DNA from: an uncultured Verrucomicrobia subdivision 3 bacterium
GTDB taxonomy: Bacteria > Verrucomicrobiota > Verrucomicrobiia > Limisphaerales > UBA11358
DNA: 64,000 nt
Direction of reading: 5' to 3'
Assembly (NCBI GenBank): GCA_903872345.1
Contig: CAIQKM010000074.1
Location: 54,592-118,591, forward strand
Under the pieces are notes generated by a model. It searched no databases and was not told the origin of the DNA. It was given only the letters and a program-made list of their open reading frames with translations. A program made the translations under genes and the position numbers. Shown piece by piece: positions 56,652 through 64,000 of the stretch. Positions within the stretch are counted from its first letter, which is position 1, and every line of letters begins with the position of its first letter.

Positions 56652-56817
56652 CGCTCGCCCTCACCTGTGTCCTCTCCCCCGGGGAGAGGAGTTTCCCCGG
56701 ACACATTTTCTAAAAGTTCGTCCACCAGTCCGACCAATCCAGCGGCTTGATTTTTCTCCAGACGCGGCAACCGTTTCCCCCTCTCCTGGGGGAGAGGGCC
56801 GGGGTGAGGGCGAGCGT
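56652..56817. repeat. MITE-like element with inverted ends (contains repeat copy B)
   Basis: Starts with CGCTCGCCCTCACC and ends with GGTGAGGGCGAGCG, perfect 14-base inverted ends, about 166 bases apart. Each end also carries a CTCTCCCC/GGGGAGAG-type hairpin (around 56672-56690 and 56780-56797). The right part 56764-56817 is nearly identical to copy A at 49970-50024. It has no coding capacity, and interrupts the efflux operon between the HlyD and ABC genes. Confidence 0.75.
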
Positions 56818-56873
56818 TTAAACCAATTTAATCCGCCCGTCTGTTCCTCGAACATCCGCCCGCCCACCCCCGC

Positions 56874-57797
56874 ATGAACTCCGCCTTCGCCATTGACGTG
56901 CAGGGGGTCACGAAGAAATTCGGGACCCGCACCGTCGTCAATGCCATCGCCATGCAGGTGAAGTACGGCGAGATCTACGGCTTCCTCGGCCCCAACGGCA
57001 GCGGCAAGACCACCTTCCTCCGCATGCTCTGCGGCCTGCTTACGCCCGATGGCGGCAGCGGCCAGTGCCTGGGCCTCGACTTCCGCCGTGACTCCGCGCT
57101 GATCAAAGAACGCGTCGGCTACATGACGCAGAAATTCAGTTTCTACGAGGACCTCACCATCGAGGAAAACCTCGACTTCATCGCCCGCCTCTACGGCATG
57201 CCGCAGCGCAAGGCCGCCGTGGAAAAAAGTCTCGCCCGGCTCGGCATGATCGAACGCCGTCGGCAGCTCGCCGGCACCCTTTCCGGCGGCTGGAAGCAGC
57301 GCCTCGCCCTCGCCGCCTGCCTGATTCACGAACCCAAACTGCTCCTGCTCGATGAACCCACCGCCGGCGTGGACCCCAAGGCCCGGCGCGATTTCTGGGA
57401 GGAAATCCACCGCCTCGCCGCCGAGGGTCTCACCTTCCTCATCACCACGCATTACATGGACGAGGCCTCCCGCTGCCACCGGCTGGGCTACATCGCCTAT
57501 GGCAACCTCCTCGCCCACGGCACGGTGGACGACGTCGTAAACGCCGGCGGCCTCACCACCTGGGAAGTGACCGGCCCGAACCTGTCCGCCCTCGCCGATA
57601 AACTGCGCGGCCTGCCCGGCGTGGAACAGGTGGTCGTGTTCGGTCTCGACCTGCACGTCAGCGGCCGCGATGCGGAAAAACTGCACGCCAGCGTCACGCC
57701 GTTCATGACCGCACCATGGCGCTGGGCGCGAATCGATTCCGGCCTCGAAGACGTTTTTATCAGCCTCATGGAAACCTCCAAGGACAATTTCGCATGA
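56874..57797 (+). CDS. ABC transporter ATP-binding protein (drug exporter, YbhF-like)
   Basis: 307 residues. Walker A GPNGSGKTT, signature LSGGWKQRLALAA, Walker B KLLLLDEPTAGVDP and switch His in TTHYMDEA are intact; the signature has W in place of the usual Q/M. The C-terminal ~75 residues are the extension seen in ABC-2 type drug exporters. E. coli YbhF has two ATPase domains; this protein has one. Its stop overlaps the ATG of the permease by four bases. Confidence 0.93.
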   Translation: MNSAFAIDVQGVTKKFGTRTVVNAIAMQVKYGEIYGFLGPNGSGKTTFLRMLCGLLTPDGGSGQCLGLDFRRDSALIKERVGYMTQKFSFYEDLTIEENLDFIARLYGMPQRKAAVEKSLARLGMIERRRQLAGTLSGGWKQRLALAACLIHEPKLLLLDEPTAGVDPKARRDFWEEIHRLAAEGLTFLITTHYMDEASRCHRLGYIAYGNLLAHGTVDDVVNAGGLTTWEVTGPNLSALADKLRGLPGVEQVVVFGLDLHVSGRDAEKLHASVTPFMTAPWRWARIDSGLEDVFISLMETSKDNFA

Positions 57798-58933
57798 GCC
57801 GCCGCGCCTTCAGCTTTCACCGTTTCCTGGCCGTCACGCTCAAGGAGTTCATCCAGATGCGGCGCGACCGCGTGACCTTCGGCATGATGGTCGGCATCCC
57901 GATGATCCAGCTCATCCTCTTCGGGTACGCCATCAACACCAACCCCAAGCATCTGCCCACCGCCGTGTATGCGTCCGATAACAGCTCCTTTTCCCGCACC
58001 ATCGTCTGGGGCCTGCGCAACAGCAGCTATTTCGATGTCTGCCGCGAAGCGCACGGCCCGGCGGAAATCCAGAACTGGCTCGCGGAAGGCATAGTCCAGT
58101 TTGCCATCACCGTGCCCGTGGATTTTTCCCGCAAACTGCTGCGCGGGGAAAAACCGGACCTCCTGCTCGAGGCCGATGCCACCGATCCCACGGCCGTCGG
58201 TTTTGCCGTGGGAGCCGTCAACCAGCTCGTCAACACCGTGGTGAACCGCGACCTCAAAGGCCCGCTCGCCAGGCTCCAGGCCACCACGCCGCCGTTCAAC
58301 CTCGTCATCCACCAGCAATACAACCCGGAAAACATCAGCCAGTATAACATCGTGCCCGGCCTCATCGGCGTCATGCTCACCATGACCATGATTATCATCA
58401 CCGGTCTGGCCATCACCCGCGAACGCGAACGCGGCACCATGGAAAACCTGCTCTCCACCCCCGTCCACCCCGGCGAAGTCATCATCGGCAAAATCGTGCC
58501 CTACATCATGGTCGGCTATGTGCAGGTGGCGCTGGTACTGCTCGCGGCCAAATTCCTCTTCGCTGTCCCCATGCTCGGCAGCGTGCCGCTGCTGGTGGTG
58601 CTGACCTTCCTCTTCATTGTGGCCAACCTCGCCGTCGGCATCACCTTTTCCACCATTGCGAAGAACCAGTTGCAGGCCGTGCAAATGGCCTTCTTTTTCT
58701 TCCTCCCTTCGCTGCTGCTCTCCGGCTACATGTTCCCCTTTCGCGGCATGCCCGGCTGGGCACAGGACATCGGCGAATGCCTGCCGCTGACCCATTTCCT
58801 CCGCATCGTCCGCGGCATTCTGCTCAAAGGCAACGGCCTCGCCGAAACCGCCCCCGACCTCTGGCCCATCGCCCTCTTTGTGCTGGTAATGCTCACCATC
58901 GGCATCAAACGCTACCGCCAGACACTGGATTAA
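57794..58933 (+). CDS. ABC-2 type permease (YbhS/YbhR-like)
   Basis: 379 residues from the ATG at 57794, which gives the ATGA overlap with the ATPase gene. An N-terminal helix (VGIPMIQLILFGYAINT) precedes a large extracytoplasmic domain (about 45-180), followed by five membrane helices (IVPGLIGVMLTMTMIIITGLAI onward) and the RERERGTMENLLSTPV coupling region typical of ABC-2 permeases. E. coli and relatives use two permeases (YbhS and YbhR), whereas only one is present here, so it probably forms a homodimer. Confidence 0.92.
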   Translation: MSRRAFSFHRFLAVTLKEFIQMRRDRVTFGMMVGIPMIQLILFGYAINTNPKHLPTAVYASDNSSFSRTIVWGLRNSSYFDVCREAHGPAEIQNWLAEGIVQFAITVPVDFSRKLLRGEKPDLLLEADATDPTAVGFAVGAVNQLVNTVVNRDLKGPLARLQATTPPFNLVIHQQYNPENISQYNIVPGLIGVMLTMTMIIITGLAITRERERGTMENLLSTPVHPGEVIIGKIVPYIMVGYVQVALVLLAAKFLFAVPMLGSVPLLVVLTFLFIVANLAVGITFSTIAKNQLQAVQMAFFFFLPSLLLSGYMFPFRGMPGWAQDIGECLPLTHFLRIVRGILLKGNGLAETAPDLWPIALFVLVMLTIGIKRYRQTLD

Positions 58934-58962
58934 GGCGCAGCCCCCGTTCGGAGTCCCGCCTT

Positions 58963-59045
58963 CAGGCGCTCCCTTTCCCGGGGCGGGGATGGCTCGTCCC
59001 CGGGTCACTGGATGTTGGGCGTTCGATTTTGGTTGTTGGATGTTT
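58963..59045 (+). repeat. Direct repeat, left copy, upstream of the RhuM gene
   Basis: An 83-base block starting CAGGCGCTCCCTTTCCCGGG and ending with a GGATGTTT motif. The copy at 60279-60354 matches it with a few substitutions and a 7-base length difference near the end. The two copies have the same orientation and enclose the RhuM gene. Confidence 0.8.
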
Positions 59046-59209
59046 CGGCAAACGGCCCTCGCCCCTTCGCCATCCTCGCCCCTTCGCCCCGGTCGCCTCA
59101 CACCAAAAAAACAAAAACTCGTTCCGTCCTTCCGTTATATGCTTTACCTTGATTCCAAAGCTGCGGTTGGCAAAATATCATCCGCCCGCAGCCCAAAAAG
59201 TTTCACCGC

Positions 59210-60205
59210 ATGAGCGATCTGATTCTCTACATCACCGAAGATGGCAAAACCCGTCTGGATCTCCGGATTGATGGCGGAGCGGTCTGGCTGACCCAGCTAG
59301 AGATCGCCGAGCTGTTTGCCACCAGCAAACAGAACGTCAGCCTGCACATTCGCAACATTCTAACCGATAAAGAGTTGTCAGAGGATTCAGTTGTCAAGGA
59401 TTCCTTGACAACTGCCGCCGACGGCAAGAGTTACCGCACCAAACTCTATCGTTTGGAGATGATACTGGCGGTGGGCTACCGGGTGAAAAGCGCCCGTGGC
59501 ACTCAATTCCGCCAGTGGGCGACGGTCAACTTGAGCGAATACCTGGCGAAAGGCTTCGTCATGAACGACGAGCGTTTGAAGAATCCCGGCGGCTGGGATT
59601 ACTTCGACGAGCTGCTGGCCCGCATCCGCGAAATCCGGGCCTCGGAAAAACGGTTTTACCAAAAGGTGCGCGACCTGTTTGCCCTGAGTTCGGATTACCA
59701 TGTGCGGGAACAGGAGACGAACCTGTTCTTCGCCGAGGTGCAAAACAAGTTGCTCTTCGCCGCCACCCGTCACACGGCGGCGGAACTGGTGGTCAAACGC
59801 GCCGACCCCGCCAGTCCCAACATGTCGTTGACGGCCTGGAGCGGTTCCCGCGTGCGCAAGCAGGACGTGATCATCGCGAAGAACTACCTCACTGCGGATG
59901 AAATTGACACGCTTAACCGGCTGGTGATGATCTTCCTGGAACAAGCCGATCTGCGGGTGAAGCAGCGGAAGGATCTCACGCTGGATTTCTGGCGCACAAA
60001 CGTAAACCGGATGCTGGAGTTCAACGATCAGCCCGTCTTGCAAGGCGCCGGATCGGTCAGCCACGAAGACATGAAGCGCATCGCCAACACGCGTTACGAT
60101 GCTTTCGACCAAAACCGCCGCCGCGCGGAAGCGCTCGCCGCCGACGCCGCCGACCTCCGGGAAATCGAACAACTGGAAGACCAACTGAAAAAGCAGAAGC
60201 CCTGA
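59210..60205 (+). CDS. rhuM: RhuM family protein
   Basis: 331 residues, matching the virulence RhuM family. The N-terminal region has a winged-helix-like segment (VWLTQLEIAELFATSKQNVSLHI) and the conserved YRLEMILAVGYRVKSARGTQFRQWA, then FYQKVRDLFALSSDY and a helical C-terminal region ending in a coiled coil (EIEQLEDQLKKQKP). RhuM homologues are found on pathogenicity and mobile islands; the molecular function is not established. The gene lies between ~80-base direct repeats, suggesting that it arrived as a mobile cassette. Confidence 0.9.
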   Translation: MSDLILYITEDGKTRLDLRIDGGAVWLTQLEIAELFATSKQNVSLHIRNILTDKELSEDSVVKDSLTTAADGKSYRTKLYRLEMILAVGYRVKSARGTQFRQWATVNLSEYLAKGFVMNDERLKNPGGWDYFDELLARIREIRASEKRFYQKVRDLFALSSDYHVREQETNLFFAEVQNKLLFAATRHTAAELVVKRADPASPNMSLTAWSGSRVRKQDVIIAKNYLTADEIDTLNRLVMIFLEQADLRVKQRKDLTLDFWRTNVNRMLEFNDQPVLQGAGSVSHEDMKRIANTRYDAFDQNRRRAEALAADAADLREIEQLEDQLKKQKP

Positions 60206-60278
60206 CCCGGCCCAAATCCTCCATACTCCATCCGCGCCCCGCGTCCCCATTCGCGGCCCAACTGCATCGTCAAGGCTA

Positions 60279-60354
60279 CAGGCGCTCCCTTTCCCGGGGC
60301 GGGCACGGCTCGTCCCCGGGTCATTGGATGTTGGGCGTTCGATGTTGGATGTTT
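60279..60354 (+). repeat. Direct repeat, right copy, downstream of the RhuM gene
   Basis: 76 bases, CAGGCGCTCCCTTTCCCGGG to GGATGTTT, the second copy of the block at 58963-59045, in the same orientation. It lies in the 306-base gap before the sulfatase-like gene; the rest of that gap holds nothing recognisable. Confidence 0.8.
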
Positions 60355-60511
60355 GGGTGCGGGGTGAGGTGGTGCTCGAAAAACATCCAACACTGCTTAT
60401 CCGGTGAATTCCCCTTTTTCGCGTCGTTCGCGTCGTTCGCGGTGAACCTCCCCGGCCTGCCCGAAAAAGATTGCTTTGAACGCCTCCCGCTTTCCACAAT
60501 CAAAGGCTACC

Positions 60512-61897
60512 ATGAAGCTAAACCGTTATTTTGTGCTGCCGGTCCTGCTGCTGGGATTCTCCCTCGCCGCCTCGGCGGACTTGGCGTCCCTTTTCACCAA
60601 CCTGCCGCCCGGCCAGACCCCCGTGCTGCCCCGGCGCCCGAGCATGATCCTGATCGTGTGTCACGGGATCGGCTATGGCGACCTGAGCTGCTACGGCCAG
60701 ACCAATTACCAAACCCCGAATCTGGACCGCCTGGCCGCCGAAGGCATCCGCTTCACCAGCTATTATGCCGGCAACGGGGATGGCACCGCCGGCCGCGCCG
60801 TGCTGCTTACCGGCCAGAAAGACATCACGCCGCCCGCCACCCCCGAGGGCGACCTGCCCCTGACGGCGAAAGAAATCACCGTGGCCAAGCGACTGCATGA
60901 CGCGGGCTATCACACCGGCTTGATCGGCGAATGGGGCTTGGGCGACCGGCCTTGGGAAGCCGGCTTCGATGAATTTGCCGGCTGCCTCGGCAGCGCCGAA
61001 GGCCGGGATTACTTTCCGCCCGCGCTCCGCCGTTTTGCCGCCGGGCTCGTCTATGACCGCACCAACAATGTCCACAAGGATTTCAACAGCCAGACGGTCC
61101 TCTATCCCAATCGGAACGGTCTCAAAGGCGAGTTCTTGCCCGACCTGCAGGTGAAGATGATGCTGAACTTCATCAAGAACAACACGCCGGACCAGTTCAA
61201 CCATTACAAACCGTTCTTCCTGGTCACGGACTTCTCACTGCCCCGTTCAGCGGCCATTGGCGCGGATGATTATCCCGTTCCCACCGATGCCCCCTTCTCC
61301 GATGAACCCTGGCCCCAGGCCGCAAAAAATCGCGCGGCCCTCATCAGCCGCCTCGACACCGGCATCGGCCAGTTGCTGGAAAAGCTCGCCCAGCCTTTTT
61401 ACAGCAACACCGTGGCCGTCTTTTTCACCAGCGATGCCGGCCCGGAACAATTTGCCGACCCCAAGTTGAATCTGCTCCAACCCGCCGGCAGCTTCAGCGG
61501 TCACCGGGGTGAACTGAACGAAGGCGGCCTGCGCGTGCCGATGATTGCCCGCTGGCCCGGTCATATTCCCGCCGGTCAGACCAGCGACCTGCCGTGGGCC
61601 GCGTGGGATTTTGCGCCCACCGCGCTGGAAATCGGTTTTGTGCTGCCGCCGGCAGAGCTTGCCGGCAAGTCCGTGCTACCGGTGCTGAGCGGCGAAACCG
61701 TTACCAACCGGGAGGAAACGCTGTCGTGGTCATTACCGGGAACGGTGCCGGCCCGCGCGGCGCGCTTCGGGAATTGGAAGGTCATTCAGACCGGCACCAA
61801 TGCGCCGGAATTCTTCAACCTGACGGTTGACCCGCAGGAAAAGACGAACACACCGAACGCTGAAATTGCCGCCAAATTCGCCGCACTGTCGCAATAG
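60512..61897 (+). CDS. Sulfatase-fold protein lacking the catalytic residues (pseudoenzyme)
   Basis: 461 residues from the ATG at 60512, with a signal peptide (LPVLLLGFSLAASA). The scaffold is clearly the sulfatase family: IGYGDLSCYGQTNYQTPNLDRLAAEGIRFTSYYA, GRAVLLTG, GFDEFAGCLG, LNEGGLRVPMIARWPG. The active-site residues are replaced. The metal-binding D-D before GYGDL is C50-H51; the formylglycine Cys of C-x-P-S-R is Gly91 (GTAGR); GKWHLG is GEWGLG (Lys and His lost, Glu140 and Gly142); and the D-N-G motif is D-A-G (308-310). It cannot be a normal sulfatase. It may bind sulfated glycans or have another activity. Confidence 0.85.
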   Translation: MKLNRYFVLPVLLLGFSLAASADLASLFTNLPPGQTPVLPRRPSMILIVCHGIGYGDLSCYGQTNYQTPNLDRLAAEGIRFTSYYAGNGDGTAGRAVLLTGQKDITPPATPEGDLPLTAKEITVAKRLHDAGYHTGLIGEWGLGDRPWEAGFDEFAGCLGSAEGRDYFPPALRRFAAGLVYDRTNNVHKDFNSQTVLYPNRNGLKGEFLPDLQVKMMLNFIKNNTPDQFNHYKPFFLVTDFSLPRSAAIGADDYPVPTDAPFSDEPWPQAAKNRAALISRLDTGIGQLLEKLAQPFYSNTVAVFFTSDAGPEQFADPKLNLLQPAGSFSGHRGELNEGGLRVPMIARWPGHIPAGQTSDLPWAAWDFAPTALEIGFVLPPAELAGKSVLPVLSGETVTNREETLSWSLPGTVPARAARFGNWKVIQTGTNAPEFFNLTVDPQEKTNTPNAEIAAKFAALSQ

Positions 61898-61980
61898 GGC
61901 GGTGGTGGTTATACCCGAAAAGCAAGTTAAACGGCAGGCAAACGCGTAGCGCAGTCTTTCCAGCCTGCGAGATGGTCTTA

Positions 61981-61994
61981 CGCTCGCCCTCACC
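61981..61994. repeat. Half-copy of the MITE-like end
   Basis: CGCTCGCCCTCACC, identical to the left end of the element at 56652, 47 bases upstream of the argS GTG start. No partner end is seen nearby, so it is probably a remnant. Confidence 0.55.
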
Positions 61995-62040
61995 CGCCGG
62001 GAAGATTGCAGACCTCGTTCATCCATGCTTTAATTTGCCC

Positions 62041-63813
62041 GTGCTGCCTCATAAACAGATTCAAATTCGCCTGCAAGCCGCCGTCCTGGCGATCTTGCCG
62101 GATGCGGATGTCTCCGTCGTCCTCGTCCGCCCCTGTCCCGAACCCAAGTTCGGCGATTACCAGAGCAACGCCCTGATGGCCCTCGCCAAGGCCCGGAAAC
62201 TCAATCCACGCCAACTCGCCACCGATGTCCTCGCCAAACTGGATTTGGCCGATACCTGCGAAAAGGTGGAGATTGCCGGCGCCGGCTTCCTGAATTTCCG
62301 TCTCAAAACCGCCGTGCTCGCGGAAAACCTCGCCGCCGCCGTGCGTGGCGAGCACCTGTTTTTTGACCGGGCCGCCACGCCCAGGACGGTGGTCATTGAT
62401 TTCAGCTCGCCGAACGTGGCCAAGCCCATGCACGTCGGGCACATTCGGTCTACCGGCATTGGCGACGCCCTCCAGCGCACCCTGCGGTTGCTGGGGCATA
62501 ACGTCATTACGGACAATCATATCGGCGACTGGGGCACGCAATTTGGCAAGCTCCTGATCGGCTGGAAACAGGCCTTGGACCGCGCCGCGCTCGAACGCGA
62601 TGCGATTGCCGAACTGGAACGGCTGTACAAGGTCATCAACGCCGAGTGCGATGCGAATCCCGCCCGCCTCGAAGAGGCCAAGGCCGAACTCGTGAAACTC
62701 CAGGCCGGCGACGCCGAAAACATCGCCATCTGGAAAGAGATGATCCGCCTCTCGCAGGTGCAGTTCGACACCATTTACGGCCGACTGGGCGTGAAATTTG
62801 ACCACACCCTCGGCGAAAGTTTTTACAATCCCTGGCTCGGCGAAGTGGTGAATGATTTGCTCGCCCGGGGCATTGCCCGCGAGAGCGAAGGCGCCGTGGG
62901 CGTGTTCAGCGATGGTTCGCTCCCGCCCAAGGAAGATCCGTTTCTGGTGAATCGCGATGGCGAATGGGTGGCCGATCCCGCGCTGGTCCGGAAGAGCGAC
63001 GGCGGGTTCAACTACATGACCACCGACCTGGCCACCATTGATTACCGGCTCAAGACGTGGTCACCCACCGAGATTGTGTATGTGGTGGATGACCGGCAGT
63101 CGCCGCATTTCAAGAAGCTGTTCCTCACCTTCGCCCGCTGGCAAGGCGGGGCGGCCAAGCAGGTGAAGCTCGTGCACGTCGGCTTCGGCAAAATTCTGGG
63201 CGACGATGGGAAACCTTTCAAAACCCGCTCCGGGGATACCGTAAAGCTGGGCGATTTGTTGGATGAAGCCACGGAACGCGCCCTGAAAATTGCGGCTGAA
63301 AAAAATGCCGCGCTGCCCGTCGGCGAATTGAACCACATCGCGCAAGTGATCGGTCTTGGAGCCGTGAAGTACGCCGATCTCCTGCCCAACCGGCAGAGTG
63401 ATTACATTTTTAGCTGGGACAAGATGCTGGCCTTGCAGGGCAACACCGCGCCGTATTTGCAATACGCCTGCGCGCGCATCGCCAGCATCCGCCGCAAAGC
63501 GCCGGTGGTGGACGCCTCCGGCCAATCCACCGCGCCCATCGGTCTCGATGCGCCGGAAGAGGCGGCGCTCGCAAAACATTTGCTGAACTTCGGCCTGACG
63601 CTCGAAGCCGTGGCCGAGGAATACCGCCCGAATTATCTCTGCAATTATCTCTATGAACTGGCGGGCAAGTTCACCTCGTTCTACGAAAACTGCCCCGTGC
63701 TAAAGGCGGAGGAACCCACGCGCGGCTCCCGGCTGGCGCTGTGCGATCTGACCGCCCGCGTCCTCAAAAAAGGCCTGGAAACCCTGGGCATTGAAACGGT
63801 GGAGCAGATGTAG
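62041..63813 (+). CDS. argS: Arginyl-tRNA synthetase
   Basis: 590 residues from the GTG at 62041 (VLPHKQIQIRLQAAVLAI), preferred because the in-frame ATG at 61972 reads through the repeat remnant. The N-terminal Add-1 domain is followed by the class I HIGH motif in SSPNVAKPMHVGHIRSTGIGDAL. The KMSKS-equivalent loop is FKTRSGDTVKLGDLLDEA, as usual for bacterial ArgRS without a canonical Lys. The C-terminal DALR anticodon-binding domain (about 470-590) ends LETLGIETVEQM. It charges tRNA-Arg. Confidence 0.95.
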   Translation: MLPHKQIQIRLQAAVLAILPDADVSVVLVRPCPEPKFGDYQSNALMALAKARKLNPRQLATDVLAKLDLADTCEKVEIAGAGFLNFRLKTAVLAENLAAAVRGEHLFFDRAATPRTVVIDFSSPNVAKPMHVGHIRSTGIGDALQRTLRLLGHNVITDNHIGDWGTQFGKLLIGWKQALDRAALERDAIAELERLYKVINAECDANPARLEEAKAELVKLQAGDAENIAIWKEMIRLSQVQFDTIYGRLGVKFDHTLGESFYNPWLGEVVNDLLARGIARESEGAVGVFSDGSLPPKEDPFLVNRDGEWVADPALVRKSDGGFNYMTTDLATIDYRLKTWSPTEIVYVVDDRQSPHFKKLFLTFARWQGGAAKQVKLVHVGFGKILGDDGKPFKTRSGDTVKLGDLLDEATERALKIAAEKNAALPVGELNHIAQVIGLGAVKYADLLPNRQSDYIFSWDKMLALQGNTAPYLQYACARIASIRRKAPVVDASGQSTAPIGLDAPEEAALAKHLLNFGLTLEAVAEEYRPNYLCNYLYELAGKFTSFYENCPVLKAEEPTRGSRLALCDLTARVLKKGLETLGIETVEQM

Positions 63814-63861
63814 TCTGCGTTACCGCGTGTCATGCCGGCGGGGGGACTGCCACTGCCGCTG

Positions 63862-64000
63862 ATAGGGGTAGGGATGGGGGATTAGCCCCACCCCTCCCTC
63901 CGAACCGGACGGGCGGATTTCCCGCATCCGGCTCTCCAGTCAGTGGGTTCGTAGTTTTACGATTGTCCGCGTATAAGCATGTTCCGCCACCAAGGATAGC
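63862..64000 (-). ncRNA. Group II intron, 3' end (domains V and VI), continuing past the right edge
   Basis: On the minus strand, 63902-63934 forms the domain V hairpin. It begins GAGCCGGA, has a GAAA-type loop, and closes with TCCGGTTC; this includes the catalytic AGC triad and the two-base bulge. Directly after it comes a G-rich then C-rich stem (GGGGTGGGG with CCCCATCCC and TACCCC), which is domain VI, and the intron ends in ...CCCCTAT at 63862. The exon continues CAGCGG leftwards toward the argS stop. The reverse transcriptase, if present, is outside the window. Confidence 0.85.

Noticed and set aside
57497-59101. 534-codon antisense frame across the ABC genes and the left RhuM repeat
   Set aside because: Shadow of the exporter genes running into a dispersed repeat; low-complexity translation.
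60512-61897. Functional arylsulfatase annotation
   Set aside because: The formylglycine cysteine and metal ligands are replaced, so only the fold can be claimed.
61972-62040. ATG at 61972 as the argS start
   Set aside because: The added residues translate a repeat remnant (LRSPSPAGK) and do not resemble the ArgRS N-terminus; GTG 62041 fits.

Overview
The window reads as a chromosomal segment of a Verrucomicrobiota bacterium, most likely a Pedosphaera/Limisphaera-like (subdivision 3) soil or freshwater lineage. This is an inference from gene content: giant beta-strand-repeat (PATR) surface proteins, two pseudopilin-like proteins with the planctomycete/verrucomicrobial prepilin signature, a PEP-CTERM protein, LL-diaminopimelate aminotransferase, a GSII-type glutamine synthetase, a bacillithiol pathway, Gfo/Idh/MocA and secreted sugar isomerase genes, a sulfatase-fold protein, and dispersed GC-rich intergenic repeats. 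No rRNA, tRNA or CRISPR array was found by eye.

Layout. 1-9404: polysaccharide degradation and surface proteins (GH9 C-terminal part, a clan GH-A hydrolase, a 2012-residue PATR protein). 9758-11437: secreted beta-propeller and DUF2911 protein. 11548-18504: a tightly packed cluster (secreted PIG-L protein, 50-residue membrane protein, sodium:solute symporter, short BshC-like protein, BshB1, BshA) that looks like a bacillithiol biosynthesis and possibly conjugate-processing unit. 18505-22920: a degenerate patch with a broken IS1634-type transposase, small hypothetical genes and a toxin-antitoxin pair whose toxin carries a stop codon. 23044-32120: housekeeping and nitrogen genes (dapL, glnK-amt, a PP2C phosphatase with a miniature kinase, a PEP-CTERM protein, glnII, nuoA). 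Both glnK-amt and glnII have convincing sigma-54 -24/-12 elements.

32224-35880: phosphomannomutase, then the leftward thyA-sanA-folA operon. 36123-41606: a second PATR protein flanked by two pseudopilin-like genes. 41648-46106: leftward trio of membrane thioredoxin-like protein, sensor kinase and hybrid kinase. 46465-53273: a carbohydrate locus (isomerase-like protein, GPH symporter, Gfo/Idh/MocA oxidoreductase, GH2 with malectin domain). 53468-58933: a CecR/YbhGFSR-like drug efflux locus (TolC, TetR, HlyD, ABC ATPase, permease) with palindromic operators. 59210-64000: RhuM between direct repeats, a sulfatase pseudoenzyme, argS, and the 3' end of a group II intron running off the right edge.

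The strongest leads for something undescribed are the short BshC-like protein inside a bacillithiol cluster carrying a symporter and an exported PIG-L enzyme, the sulfatase that has lost every catalytic signature, the 127-residue kinase fused operonically to a PP2C phosphatase, the thioredoxin-like/two-component trio, and a C-terminal module shared by several secreted proteins.
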